Counted from the stretch's first letter, positions 22,831 to 32,520 are shown. The stretch is 64,000 nt of DNA from JACKCB01 sp964452775 (GCA_964452775.1 CAYVQP010000009.1:23787-87786), one strand, 5' to 3'. Made by a program: numbers and translations. Notes: a model not told the origin generated them from the letters alone.

Positions 22831-24561
22831 ATGAAGAGCAATCGCGAAATCGCCGCCCTCTTTGCGCAAATCGCGGAGATGCTGTCCATTCGGGGCGACT
22901 CCATTCACCGCGTCCTGGCCTATCAGCGGGCTTCAGAGAGCCTCATGGAGCTTGGCCGGGATGTGTCGTCCCTGCACGCAGAAGGAAGACTGACCGACAT
23001 CCCCGGCATCGGCGCGACGTTAGCCGAAAAGATCGCGGAAATACTTACCACCGGCAAACTAGAGTTCTACGACCGGTTGGCCGAGGAGATTCCGCCCGCG
23101 CTGACCGAATTGCTGCGAGTAGACGGTCTCGGACCAAAGCGAGTCAAAGCCATTTACGACACGCTTGGCATTACCTCCTTAGAGGAGCTTCAGCAGGCGG
23201 CGATAAAGGGAGAACTAAGGAAGCTACCCGGCATGGGGCCAACATCTGAGGCCAAGTTGATCAAGGCGATCGATAGCCTGGCGCGCCATCAGGACGACCG
23301 TATTCCGCTTGAAGCTGCCTGGGCGATTGCGAACCAGGTGCTGAATGTCTTGACGGCGCTTCCCGGCGTGACTCAGTCGGCGGTAGGCGGCTCTTTGCGA
23401 CGCATGCGTGAAACGGTCGGCGATATTGACCTGATGCTGGCGGCCGGCGACGCAGAAACAATCATGGACGCCTTCTGCAGTATGGAGAACGTTGAGTCGG
23501 TGCTTGGAAAAGGGCCGACCAAGTCTAGCGTAATACTGCGGAACGGCACTCGCATTCAATTGCGGGTGTTGCCGGAGGAACGCTGGGGCACACTGCTCTC
23601 ATACTTCACCGGCAGCCAGGCGCATAATGTGCGGCTGCGTGAACTGGCGTTGAAACAAGGGATGACGCTAAATGAGCATGAGTTCCGCGCCCTGGCCGGC
23701 GAAGTTGAGCCACATCTCTGCGCCACCGAAGAAGAGGTCTACCGGACGTTGGGCCTACCTTACATCGCCCCCACGTTGAGGGAAGATCGCGGCGAAATCG
23801 AAGCTGCGTTGGCGGGCAGATTGCCGGCGCTGGTCGAGGAAAGAGACTTAATTGCCGACCTGCACATGCACACCAACTGGTCAGATGGGAGCGCGACAAT
23901 CCTGGAAATGGCGCAGGCCGCCCGGCGTATCGGGTTACAATACATCGTTATCAGCGATCATTCGGCCAGCCTGGGTATTGCCAATGGGCTTTCAGTCGAG
24001 CGTCTGAGGCAGCAGGCGGTGGAGATCCGGCAGACAAATGAAGCGATGGGACCGGACTTTCGCATTTTCCATGGCACAGAAATGGAGATCAGGACGGATG
24101 GCGCCCTGGATTACCCTGACGACGTGCTGGCGGAATTGGACTTCGTCACCGCGGCGCTGCACATCGGGCTGAACCAGCCCCGTGAGCAGGTGACCCGGCG
24201 GGCGTTGGCTGCCATAGACAACCCGCATGTGGACATGTTGGCCCATCCCACCGGGCGATTGTTGCCCGAGCGACCCGGCGCAGATCTTGACATGGAGGCG
24301 ATCCTCTATGCGGCCAGCCGGACCGGCACCATCCTGGAAATTAATGCGAACCCGCGCCGGCTGGACCTGCGCGATGTTCACGTGCGCCGAGCGATTGAGC
24401 TCGGCGTCAGGATTGCGATCAACACAGACGCACATCATCCGGACCACTTCAAGTTCCGGCATTTCGGAGTCGCAACCGCCCAACGCGGATGGGCGGAGGC
24501 GAAAGACGTAGTGAACACCTGGTCCTTGGCGCGATTTACGGCGCACCTTCAACGGGGGTAA
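22831..24561 (+). CDS. polX: DNA polymerase X with C-terminal PHP domain
   Basis: This 576-residue bacterial PolX is a gap-filling repair polymerase, probably with 3'-5' exonuclease and AP-endonuclease activity from the PHP domain. The helix-hairpin-helix motifs are at residues ~50-70 (IPGIGATLAEKIAEIL) and ~90-110. The polymerase core has GSLRRMRETVGDIDLML near residue 185, with the catalytic Asp pair in GDID. The PHP domain starts at about residue 340 with DLHMHTNWSDG, and all expected His/Asp metal ligands appear (HSDHSA, AHPTGRL, NTDAHHPD). The message may be leaderless. It heads a likely operon with a phosphatase, an SH3 protein and ligA, the last a repair partner. Confidence 0.95.
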   Translation: MKSNREIAALFAQIAEMLSIRGDSIHRVLAYQRASESLMELGRDVSSLHAEGRLTDIPGIGATLAEKIAEILTTGKLEFYDRLAEEIPPALTELLRVDGLGPKRVKAIYDTLGITSLEELQQAAIKGELRKLPGMGPTSEAKLIKAIDSLARHQDDRIPLEAAWAIANQVLNVLTALPGVTQSAVGGSLRRMRETVGDIDLMLAAGDAETIMDAFCSMENVESVLGKGPTKSSVILRNGTRIQLRVLPEERWGTLLSYFTGSQAHNVRLRELALKQGMTLNEHEFRALAGEVEPHLCATEEEVYRTLGLPYIAPTLREDRGEIEAALAGRLPALVEERDLIADLHMHTNWSDGSATILEMAQAARRIGLQYIVISDHSASLGIANGLSVERLRQQAVEIRQTNEAMGPDFRIFHGTEMEIRTDGALDYPDDVLAELDFVTAALHIGLNQPREQVTRRALAAIDNPHVDMLAHPTGRLLPERPGADLDMEAILYAASRTGTILEINANPRRLDLRDVHVRRAIELGVRIAINTDAHHPDHFKFRHFGVATAQRGWAEAKDVVNTWSLARFTAHLQRG

Positions 24562-24563
24562 GG

Positions 24564-25808
24564 ATGGCAGAACTGAGTACAACTACCACCGGCATCTTTC
24601 AGCGCGTCTTTCACGGGCTGGAGCCCCACGTTCTCGACGAATTGCGCCGCCTTGCCGAACGCAACAACTATCCGGCCGGTGTGGTGCTCTGCCGGCAGGG
24701 CGAGCGCGAACACACCTTTTACATCGTTGTCAGCGGCAGGGTAGTCGTTACCCAAAAGCTGGAGGACGGCGAGGAACGATTGCTTGGGGTGCGCGGGCCA
24801 AATGAGTATTTTGGCGAGATGGGCCTGCTGGATGATCGGCCACGCATGGCCAGCGTCACCACCCTGGTGCCGACCACGGTGTTGGAGCTTACCGAAGAAG
24901 CCTTTGATCTCTTTCTCGAGGAAAGCCCGGTAATTGCCTTCGCAATGCTGCGCCGGATCCTGGAGACGCTGCGAAATATTGACCAGACGGCCATCGAGGA
25001 TCTGCGTTCGAAAAATGAGGCATTACGGCAGGCGTATGAAGAGCTGCAATCGGCTCACGAAGCTCTGGTTGAAAAGCGACGCCTGGAACGTGAGCTGGAA
25101 ATTGCGGCGGAAGTGCAGCGCAACCTGTTGCCGGCCAACCTCCCCAACCATCCTGATTATCGGAACGCCGCTTACCTGGAGCCGGCGCGCGGGGTGGGCG
25201 GCGATTTCTATGATGTCTTCGACCTGGACGATCAGCATCTGGGTATCTTGATCGCCGATGTGGCGGACAAGAGCATCCAGGCCGCTCTCTTTATGGCGGT
25301 AACGCGCACCTTGTTTCAGGTGGAGAGCCGGCGAACGCTTTCGCCGTCCAATGTGGCGCTGGCAGTTCATAGCGGCATGCTGGCTGTCTCTCCGGTGGCC
25401 GACACATTTGTAACTGCTTTTTATGGCGTCCTACACCGGCCCAGTGGACTTCTGAAATATATCATTGCCGGACACGAGCACCCCCTGCTGGCGCGCCCAG
25501 GCCAGGGAATCTCCGTGCTGGAGGGAAAGGGGCGGTTTTTGGGCATGCTGCCGCAGCTCTCCCTGGAGGAGTACGCGGTCGAGATCACGTCTGGAGATCG
25601 GCTGGTTTTGTTTAGTGATGGCGTATCGGATGCCGAGAATCCGGCCGGCGAGAACTATGGCTCTGAAAGACTTCGTGCCATCGTGCGCAGCAGTCACCAC
25701 CTGGAGGCCGGTCCGCTGGTTGATGCGATCCGGGCCGACATAGCCGCCTGGCAGCAGCACGCCCCGCCCATTGATGATTTGGCCATCCTGGTGGTAGAGG
25801 CGCGCTGA
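24564..25808 (+). CDS. cNMP-binding domain - SpoIIE/PP2C-type serine phosphatase
   Basis: This 414-residue signalling protein has three parts. Residues ~12-130 form a cyclic-nucleotide-binding domain with FGEMGLLDDRPRMAS at 83-97, including Arg94 in the phosphate-binding cassette. Residues ~140-185 are a predicted coiled coil. Residues ~185-414 are a PP2C-SpoIIE phosphatase with metal-binding Asp in GGDFYDVF (212-219) and FSDGVSDAEN. Such RsbU-like enzymes dephosphorylate anti-anti-sigma factors. The ATG at 24564 lies two bases after the polX stop and follows GGGGTAAGG. No anti-sigma or STAS gene is nearby, so its target is unknown. cAMP as ligand is a family inference. Confidence 0.9.
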   Translation: MAELSTTTTGIFQRVFHGLEPHVLDELRRLAERNNYPAGVVLCRQGEREHTFYIVVSGRVVVTQKLEDGEERLLGVRGPNEYFGEMGLLDDRPRMASVTTLVPTTVLELTEEAFDLFLEESPVIAFAMLRRILETLRNIDQTAIEDLRSKNEALRQAYEELQSAHEALVEKRRLERELEIAAEVQRNLLPANLPNHPDYRNAAYLEPARGVGGDFYDVFDLDDQHLGILIADVADKSIQAALFMAVTRTLFQVESRRTLSPSNVALAVHSGMLAVSPVADTFVTAFYGVLHRPSGLLKYIIAGHEHPLLARPGQGISVLEGKGRFLGMLPQLSLEEYAVEITSGDRLVLFSDGVSDAENPAGENYGSERLRAIVRSSHHLEAGPLVDAIRADIAAWQQHAPPIDDLAILVVEAR

Positions 25809-25810
25809 CT

Positions 25811-26380
25811 GTGGCCAGCTTTGAGAAACCCCCTGATCCGCGAGAAGGAGGTCTGAAGCGGCGTCTCGCCCGTCGCCAACGACAGGATAGTCCCGAGCCG
25901 CTGCCCTGGTTGTGGATTGGTCTGGGTGTGCTGGTGACCGCGGCCGGCCTCTTCCTGGCCTTTCTGTTGGCGAATACGATGTTGATCCCGGAACCACTGG
26001 CAACCGGCCAGCCGCAGCCGACCGTGATTCGCCTTACCGCGCCGCCAAGCCCGATTCCTTCACCGACAACGGCGGTGGAGACCCCCACTTCGATCCCGAC
26101 TCTGACGCCGGTTCCGACCCTGGACCTTGCCCATCCCCCCGCCGACGTCACGGTGGGCTACTATGCCATGGTTGTTGGCACCGGCGGCGATGGGGTGACG
26201 GTCCGGGGAGGCCCGAGCACCTCTGACACGCGCCTGCTGACCGCCGCCGAAGGACGGCTGATGATCGTGCTTGAAGGGCCGGTAACCGGCGGCGATTTCG
26301 AATGGTGGCGCGTGAGACTGGATGACGGCGCCGAAGGATGGATCGCGGGCGATTTTCTGGCCCCGGCGCCCGCGCCCTGA
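25811..26380 (+). CDS. Single-pass membrane protein with extracellular SH3-like domain
   Basis: This 189-residue protein starts at GTG 25811, two bases after the phosphatase stop. It has a basic cytoplasmic N-terminus (~35 residues), one transmembrane helix (residues ~36-58, WLWIGLGVLVTAAGLFLAFL), a Pro/Thr-rich linker and a C-terminal bacterial SH3 domain (~115-185, VTVRGGPSTSD...GWIAGDFL). SH3 domains of this kind often bind cell-wall material or act as protein-interaction modules. The tight spacing with the phosphatase suggests cotranscription and perhaps shared envelope sensing. Exact function is not known. Confidence 0.8.
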   Translation: MASFEKPPDPREGGLKRRLARRQRQDSPEPLPWLWIGLGVLVTAAGLFLAFLLANTMLIPEPLATGQPQPTVIRLTAPPSPIPSPTTAVETPTSIPTLTPVPTLDLAHPPADVTVGYYAMVVGTGGDGVTVRGGPSTSDTRLLTAAEGRLMIVLEGPVTGGDFEWWRVRLDDGAEGWIAGDFLAPAPAP

Positions 26381-26476
26381 TCACAATGCTGCTTCGCGGA
26401 AACGTGATCATCGAGCATGGGCGATTGAGCCAGGTCACTTTCCGGGAAGATGCAGAAACCAGGCTAACTGAGCACT

Positions 26477-28510
26477 ATGTCAAATAAAGATGCTGCAAAC
26501 CGAGTACGCGAGCTGCGTGAACAAGTAGACTATCATCTCTATCGCTATCACGTCTTGAATGCGCCGGTGATCAGCGATGCCGAGTATGATGCGCTCTACA
26601 ATGAGCTCAAATCGCTGGAAGAAGCCAACCCCTCGCTGGTAACGCCGGACTCTCCGACCCAACGGGCCGGGGCAGAACCGCTCAGCGCCTTCGATAAGGT
26701 GACCCATCCGGCGCCCATCTTGAGCCTGGCCAGCGCCAACGGCGTAGAGGAGCTGTTCGCCTGGCGCAAGCGCATTGCGCGCCTGCTGCCGGAGGACGCC
26801 GAGCTGAGCTACATGGTGGAGCCAAAGATCGATGGTCTGACCGTCGTGCTGACCTATCGGAACGGCGTATTTGAGCAGGGCGCGACCAGGGGAAACGGAC
26901 AGGTTGGCGAGGACGTTACCCAGAACCTGCGCACCTTGCGGGCGTTGCCGGCGCGGGTGCCCATTGATCGCTCACTGGGAATAACGCCGCCGGCCTATAT
27001 GGTGGTTCGCGGCGAGGTGTTCTTTCCGCTCGACCGCTTTGCCGGTTTCAATGAGGCGCAGGCCAGCTCGGACGCCTACGTGTACTTGAATCCGCGCAAC
27101 GCCGCCTCCGGCTCACTGCGGCAGCTCGATCCTTCCGTCACGGCCGCCAGACCGCTGACCCTGTTCGTCTATGACTTCGTCGCCTGGGACGATGGCGCTG
27201 TCCCGGATTACCAACATGAGCGATTGCAGATGTTGGCTAATCTCGGCTTCCCGATTCCGCCCGCTGATCATCTGTCCCTGGCGACGGATTTGGAGAGCGT
27301 CGCCGCCATGTATCTGCAGTGGATTGATAAGCGCAACACCATCAACTATGAAGTGGATGGCCTGGTGGTTAAGATTGACGACCGGCCACTGGCAGACAGC
27401 CTCGGCTATGTCGGCAAGGATCCGCGCGGCTCACTGGCGATCAAGTTCCCCGCCCAGGAAAAGACGACGCGATTGCTGGACGTGGTGATCAATGTGGGCA
27501 GGACCGGCGTGCTCGCGCCCGCAGCGGTGCTGGAGCCAATAGAGATCGGCGGCGTGACCGTACAAAACGCAACCTTGCATAACTTTGAGGAGATTGCGCG
27601 CAAGGATATACGCATTGGCGACGTGGTGGTGGTGAAGCGGGCCGGCGATGTTATTCCCTACGTGGTTGGCCCGGTGGTTGATCTGCGGCAAGGCAACGAA
27701 CAGATTGTCAGCCCGCCGGTGGTCTGTCCCTTCTGCGGTGCGCCGGTGGTGCATGTTCCCGGCGAAGTAGCAATCTACTGCGAGAATCCCGCCTGCCCTG
27801 AGCAGCTTGTGCGGCGGGTGGAGTATTTTGTAAGCCGAGGAGCGATGGACATTGAATCCTTTGGCGCGCAGACCGGGGCGCTCCTGATTGAGAAAGGCTT
27901 CATCACGGACGTTGCCGACATTTACTACTTGCAGCGGGACGCCCTGCTTCAACTGGAGGGGTTCCAGGAAAAGAAGGTTGATAATTTGCTGGCCGGCATC
28001 GAGAACAGCAAGCAGCAATCGGCCGTCCGGCTGCTAATTGGGCTGGGTGTCCGCTATGTGGGCGGGGTGGTTGCCGGGCTCCTGCTTGACGCGACCGGCA
28101 GCATTGACGCGCTGGCCGTCGCAGACGTGGCCACGCTCCAGGCGACAGACGGCATCGGCCCTCAGACGGCGGAAGCGGTAGTCAACTGGTTCTCGGATGA
28201 GCGTCATCGCCGGCTGCTGGAAAAGTTGCGCGCTGCCGGGCTGAACTTTGCCGTTCAACGCGCGGAAATTACGGGCAATGCGCCGCTGACCGGCAAGACT
28301 TTCGTGATCACGGGCACGCTGCCTTCGATGAGCCGGGATGAAGCGAAGGCCCTTATTGAACAGTATGGCGGCAAGGTGACCGGATCGGTCAGCCAGAAGA
28401 CCGATTACCTGTTGGTCGGAGAGAACGCCGGCAGCAAACTGAGCAAGGCGGAGCAGCTTGGCGTGCCTATTGTAGATGAAGAGGGTCTAAGACAGCTTCT
28501 CGGGGGATAA
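26477..28510 (+). CDS. ligA: NAD-dependent DNA ligase LigA
   Basis: This 677-residue essential ligase seals nicks using NAD+. Domains in order are: Ia with the NAD-binding YHxxD-like start (YHLYRYHVLN, residues 19-28); adenylation domain with catalytic Lys117 in EPKIDG; OB fold; four-cysteine zinc finger (CPFCGAP...CENPACPEQ, about residues 415-440); HhH domain; and C-terminal BRCT (about 595-677, GKTFVITGTLPSMSR...KTDYLLVGENAGSKL). All are complete. It is 96 bases after the SH3 gene and may be cotranscribed with polX, making a repair cluster. It converges with the epimerase gene. Confidence 0.97.
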   Translation: MSNKDAANRVRELREQVDYHLYRYHVLNAPVISDAEYDALYNELKSLEEANPSLVTPDSPTQRAGAEPLSAFDKVTHPAPILSLASANGVEELFAWRKRIARLLPEDAELSYMVEPKIDGLTVVLTYRNGVFEQGATRGNGQVGEDVTQNLRTLRALPARVPIDRSLGITPPAYMVVRGEVFFPLDRFAGFNEAQASSDAYVYLNPRNAASGSLRQLDPSVTAARPLTLFVYDFVAWDDGAVPDYQHERLQMLANLGFPIPPADHLSLATDLESVAAMYLQWIDKRNTINYEVDGLVVKIDDRPLADSLGYVGKDPRGSLAIKFPAQEKTTRLLDVVINVGRTGVLAPAAVLEPIEIGGVTVQNATLHNFEEIARKDIRIGDVVVVKRAGDVIPYVVGPVVDLRQGNEQIVSPPVVCPFCGAPVVHVPGEVAIYCENPACPEQLVRRVEYFVSRGAMDIESFGAQTGALLIEKGFITDVADIYYLQRDALLQLEGFQEKKVDNLLAGIENSKQQSAVRLLIGLGVRYVGGVVAGLLLDATGSIDALAVADVATLQATDGIGPQTAEAVVNWFSDERHRRLLEKLRAAGLNFAVQRAEITGNAPLTGKTFVITGTLPSMSRDEAKALIEQYGGKVTGSVSQKTDYLLVGENAGSKLSKAEQLGVPIVDEEGLRQLLGG

Positions 28511-28534
28511 GGAGGGGTCTGCCGGGGAGCCGGA

Positions 28535-29515
28535 CTACAGCCAGCCCTGCTCTCGATACCACGCTACCGCGGCGCGACTGCCACGATCCAGGTCGTATTG
28601 TGGCGAGTAACCCAATTGGCGATGCGCCTTTTCCCAGGAAAAGCGCCGGCTCTCGCTGAAGAAGGCCACACCTGTACGGCTCAAGGGTGCGTTTTTGCCG
28701 AATAGTCCGGCCGCGCCCTCCAGCAGTATGGCCGCACCCATAGCAATCGGTCTGGGCAACGAGAATCGGGGGGCGGGCACGCCCAAAGCGCGGGCCAGGG
28801 TTTCCCCCAGCTCTCTAAACGTGACCGGGCGGGGGCCGGTGAGGTGGTAGATTTCGCCGGCGTTGCCCTCGCGCAGGCAAAGAAGTACGCCGTCAACAGC
28901 ATCGTCAATATAGGTCGGATGGCAGGTGTGTCGCCCGCCATCTACGTAGAAGAACTGCCTCCGCTTGACGGCGAGAAACAGACCCAGGACGTGTTGATCG
29001 CCGGGACCATAAACGAACTCCGGCCTGGCAATCACAACCGGCATTCCATTGGCCGCATAAGAGGCTACCAGTCTCTCCGCTTCCGCTTTGCTGCGCTCAT
29101 AAGGATTGCTGGGGGCGAGCAGGGCGCTCTCGCCGGCCGGCTCGGCGGCAATTGGACCGAGCACGCCTGGACTGCTGATGTAAATCAGGCGTGGCGGCGG
29201 ATCACAACGACTGATCTCGTCCAGGATGTTGCGCGTTCCTTCGACGTGCAGCGCGTGATAGGCAGCCTCTGGGACGCCGGCTTTGCCAAGCATCCCGGCA
29301 GCATGGACAACGGCATCTACGCCGGAAAATACCCCGCGCAGCGTCACCGGCCTGGATATATCTACTTCCCGATAGGAGCAGTGCACTCCGCGCAGCGCGC
29401 TCCGGTCGGAGCCGGAACGCACCAACGAAAGGACTTCGACCCCTTCAGCAACCAGCCGGCGGACGATTGCGCTCCCCAGGAAGCCGGTTGCGCCAATTAC
29501 GGCCACTTGTTTCAC
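28535..29515 (-). CDS. NAD-dependent epimerase/dehydratase (extended SDR)
   Basis: This 326-residue extended short-chain dehydrogenase has a Rossmann NAD(P) motif, GATGFLG (8-14), and the catalytic Tyr139 and Lys143 in YERSK. A Ser in YISSPGV near residue 114 completes the triad. The C-terminal substrate domain resembles 3-beta-HSD/sterol and dihydroflavonol-type reductases (GPRPVTFRELGETLARALG). The substrate is unknown; no nucleotide-sugar genes are next to it. It converges with ligA, 24 bases away. Confidence 0.87.
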   Translation of the reverse strand: MKQVAVIGATGFLGSAIVRRLVAEGVEVLSLVRSGSDRSALRGVHCSYREVDISRPVTLRGVFSGVDAVVHAAGMLGKAGVPEAAYHALHVEGTRNILDEISRCDPPPRLIYISSPGVLGPIAAEPAGESALLAPSNPYERSKAEAERLVASYAANGMPVVIARPEFVYGPGDQHVLGLFLAVKRRQFFYVDGGRHTCHPTYIDDAVDGVLLCLREGNAGEIYHLTGPRPVTFRELGETLARALGVPAPRFSLPRPIAMGAAILLEGAAGLFGKNAPLSRTGVAFFSESRRFSWEKAHRQLGYSPQYDLDRGSRAAVAWYREQGWL

Positions 29516-29653
29516 GTATCCATCCTTGTAACCATGTCTGCATTATACTGCCACTGTTCAACATGCGGGGCAGCCGCTATAATGTACGTGTTCACTTTAG
29601 CCGCAGTTGTCTTTGAAGGCGCGCACTGCGCATTTTTTAGCAGAGGAGCATTC

Positions 29654-29944
29654 GTGCGTAAGTCAGATCGTAGCTTGGTTTTGCGCCTGTTCATCGTAGC
29701 GCTGATAATGTTTGGAATGCTGACGCCTACTTTGATCAGCCCCTCGTACGCCCTGGCGCAGAGCGCTGAAGAAGAAGGAACTGCCGATACCGGGCCGGTG
29801 GAATCATCGGAGAGCGTGGGCGCGGCCGTGGTCATGTCCGTTATTGCGCTTGCCTTGTTGCTTGTCGCCGTGGTCGCCATAATCGGGGCTGTTGGTCTGG
29901 GGGTTATTGGGATCGGATACTGGTCGGTTAACCAGGGGGACTAG
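29654..29944 (+). CDS. Small secreted/membrane protein of unknown function
   Basis: This 96-residue protein starts at GTG 29654, preceded by GAGGAG 5 bases upstream. The first ~33 residues look like a signal peptide (LRLFIVALIMFGMLTPTLI, then ALA). A short acidic stretch rich in Glu/Ser follows, then a hydrophobic helix (about 58-85, Val/Ala/Ile/Gly-rich) and a short polar tail ending SVNQGD. A TATAAT box sits at 29578-29583 with only a weak -35 region. Longer in-frame readings that extend left run antisense through the epimerase gene and are rejected. I do not recognise a family. Confidence 0.6.
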   Translation: MRKSDRSLVLRLFIVALIMFGMLTPTLISPSYALAQSAEEEGTADTGPVESSESVGAAVVMSVIALALLLVAVVAIIGAVGLGVIGIGYWSVNQGD

Positions 29945-30048
29945 CGGGGTTTCGGGGAGCTTGAAGCGTGTCAAAGCCGGGTAAGACGGAGTTTCTTTGC
30001 CGGCTAACCTGAGCACACCATCATTCGCGGAGCCCTTCGAGCGCGACT

Positions 30049-32520
30049 TCAGGGCAAGCTGTTCACCCAATTCACCGACGAACAGAGCAGATCATCTTGA
30101 AAGACAATGCGCCGGACCAGCTCTCCATCCGGCAGCGGGGCGATCAGCTCCACGTTTTCACCGCCGACGAAGGCAATCCACGGCGAATCAGCGGACCAAT
30201 CATGTTGGACGAGCGCAAACTCCTCACCGGGGATACCGATTGAATACGTTTGGCCGGTGTCCAGGTTGAGCAACTGAAAGCCGGCCTGTGCCGTCTTAGC
30301 TGCCAACCAGTTGCCGTCAGGGGAAAGCAGTTGAATCGGTTGCGGCAGGTCAAAAGATAGTCCGTCAATCAGCCAGGTCATTTCAAGTGAGTAGAGTTCT
30401 GCGCCCTCGATGGCTTCGCCCGGCGGCAACGTAACCCGAAACAAGGTGAGGTAACCGAACTCGGCATGCGCGGCGAGTACAAACAAGGTGTCCGGCGCTG
30501 CCGGATGCGTCTTTACCATTTGGATCATGGGCGGGATGGGTTGCCGGCCCCGTGACTGTGCAGCGGCCAGATCATGGGCGGCCAACAGGAGCCACTGCTC
30601 GCCTGTGCTTACGCGGGAGAGGTAAATGCTGGAATAGTCCAGGCCGATAAAGCCGTAGAGTTCCTCGCTTATCCAGAAGGGCGCATGCCCCTCTCCAATC
30701 GGCTGCCAATCAGCCAGGCCACGGTCGCCGAGGAGCAGGCTGCCGTCATCTTGCTCGACTATCAATAGCTGCCCATCGGGAGACCAGACGGGCGCCCCGG
30801 GCAAGGGGATCAGCCAACAATCAGCGCCCGGCGCACAGGTGGTAAGGTCTGCAAAGGCGATACCAGGGCCGGGATTCTGATCATCAATGACCCAGAGCTG
30901 CGCATATTGTCCCTGCGGATCCACCGGCTCGCCCAGATAGATTATTACTGCTCCCGGGCTGTTCCAAAGTACCCTGGCCGGCTGAACGCCGCTGCGAATC
31001 AACTGCGTCTCGGCGCTCATGCCGTCCGGCAAGCTGACGGTCAGAAACACCCCCGAATCGTCCGGTAGCGCCAGGGGGAAAAAGAATTCCTCCGGAAGGG
31101 AAACCTCGAGGGACAATGAATTTGTGGCGATGTCATATCGGTAGAGGCCGGCTTCCGGGCCTGACCTACTTCTGCAGGCGAGCAACAGATCCTGATCCGG
31201 CAAGGGTATTGGTGGTGGAGTCGCATTCTGATAGCTTTCCGCTTTCTCGCGGACAAATTGATACCAGGATTCCTCGTTGAACGAGCTGCCGGTGACCAAG
31301 CGGGCCCAATAGAGTAAACTGTTGCTGCCACGACTGTCACCTACTGCAACCAGATATTCTGCAAGCCGCGTGAGTTCGGCGCCATCCGAAAGTAGATATT
31401 CCACAATGGCGTGAGCAAGCGCACGGTCGCGAGGGTCCAGGTCATCCATGGACCGCGCATCCCAGGCGGCATACGTTCGCGATCCATCCCGCACCGGATA
31501 ATTGACCAGCCCTAAATACTCTGATTCACGCAGGGGATAGGGCCGGACTCCCAATTCAGCCAGCGTTGCATCCACTATCGCCTCAAAATAGGCGATCTTC
31601 AGACAGCATTTCCACTCAAGGATATCGGCCAGGGCAGCGGCAATCACCAGGGCGGCGTAGCCATCTGAAAGCGCCTCCGTTCCTGTCTCGTCCACTGGCA
31701 TCCCAATCAATGTTGGGGAGGGCAGATCCAGCGAGCGAGTTGCCTTTAATCGTTCTTCCGGCGACGCCAGGCGCAGCAAAGATTCGGGCTCCCGGTCGAA
31801 GCGAATGCTCATGCGCCAATTTGCAGGGCACAGATACAACACACATAGGGCTGCCAACTTGGACTCAATATCCACGGCAAAACGGCCGGCAAAACGCTCA
31901 TCACGGAGTGAGTAAGCGAAGGATGCCCGATCGCCCGCGATGGACACCCAATCTCCCCAGAAGTCGTCCTGGGGTGGGGCAAGTAGCCAGTTACGTTCGC
32001 CCTTGCGAAAAACAAGGCTCTGATCCAATAGGACGGCCTCGTCCGGATCATTACCCACGTTTGCGGTGAACTCCCTCCGTTCGTTAACAACGGCTTCTCT
32101 GAAATTGCTGGAAAGCGTGACCGTAGCGGAAATCGGCTCCTCGGCCAACGGCTGAAGGCCGATGGGCGAGACGGCTTCGCCAAAGAGCAAGCCCACCTCA
32201 AGTAGCTCCGTCTGTGTTTCCGTCCAGCCGGCATCCCGGCCGGAGAGCATTGAAATCAGTAGCTCCCGGTCGGAATTGGCGGCGGCACGTTGAACCAGCT
32301 CGTTAGCGGCGAGTACTTCTGCCTCAACCAGGTCCTGCGACTCCGCGATCCGCTGGTTGACTTCCCGCATGACAGCATAGCCGGTCAATGCCAGGGCCAG
32401 CAATACCGCCAGAAGAATGGGCCAGCGCCGCCGGCGTGGAGACGTGGCGAGCGGCGCATCTCGTGGCTCCTCCCAGGCAGATTGATCCTCGTCCGTGTAC
32501 CAGTCAAATTTGTCGCTCAT
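30049..32520 (-). CDS. Large single-pass membrane protein with beta-propeller-like extracellular domain, unknown function
   Basis: This 823-residue protein has an acidic cytoplasmic N-terminus, an Arg cluster (residues 29-32), one transmembrane helix (~34-52) and a long extracellular part. Residues ~55-230 hold an alpha/beta region preceded by a helical stretch. From about residue 440 repeated blades appear with TolB/PD40-like signatures (PVWSPDGQLLIVEQDDGS, HDWSADSPWIAFVGGENV, LLSPDGNWLAAKT), suggesting a beta-propeller. Two CxxC-like clusters (CCL, CVLYLC) occur near residues 220-300. No enzyme motif is recognised. It converges with the small membrane protein gene and lies downstream of the prmA terminator on the same strand. 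Confidence 0.75.
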   Translation of the reverse strand: MSDKFDWYTDEDQSAWEEPRDAPLATSPRRRRWPILLAVLLALALTGYAVMREVNQRIAESQDLVEAEVLAANELVQRAAANSDRELLISMLSGRDAGWTETQTELLEVGLLFGEAVSPIGLQPLAEEPISATVTLSSNFREAVVNERREFTANVGNDPDEAVLLDQSLVFRKGERNWLLAPPQDDFWGDWVSIAGDRASFAYSLRDERFAGRFAVDIESKLAALCVLYLCPANWRMSIRFDREPESLLRLASPEERLKATRSLDLPSPTLIGMPVDETGTEALSDGYAALVIAAALADILEWKCCLKIAYFEAIVDATLAELGVRPYPLRESEYLGLVNYPVRDGSRTYAAWDARSMDDLDPRDRALAHAIVEYLLSDGAELTRLAEYLVAVGDSRGSNSLLYWARLVTGSSFNEESWYQFVREKAESYQNATPPPIPLPDQDLLLACRSRSGPEAGLYRYDIATNSLSLEVSLPEEFFFPLALPDDSGVFLTVSLPDGMSAETQLIRSGVQPARVLWNSPGAVIIYLGEPVDPQGQYAQLWVIDDQNPGPGIAFADLTTCAPGADCWLIPLPGAPVWSPDGQLLIVEQDDGSLLLGDRGLADWQPIGEGHAPFWISEELYGFIGLDYSSIYLSRVSTGEQWLLLAAHDLAAAQSRGRQPIPPMIQMVKTHPAAPDTLFVLAAHAEFGYLTLFRVTLPPGEAIEGAELYSLEMTWLIDGLSFDLPQPIQLLSPDGNWLAAKTAQAGFQLLNLDTGQTYSIGIPGEEFALVQHDWSADSPWIAFVGGENVELIAPLPDGELVRRIVFQDDLLCSSVNWVNSLP

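Noticed and set aside
28844..29650. Long plus-strand extension of the small membrane protein
   Set aside because: It runs antisense through the epimerase gene, and a GTG at 29654 has a strong GAGGAG ribosome site.
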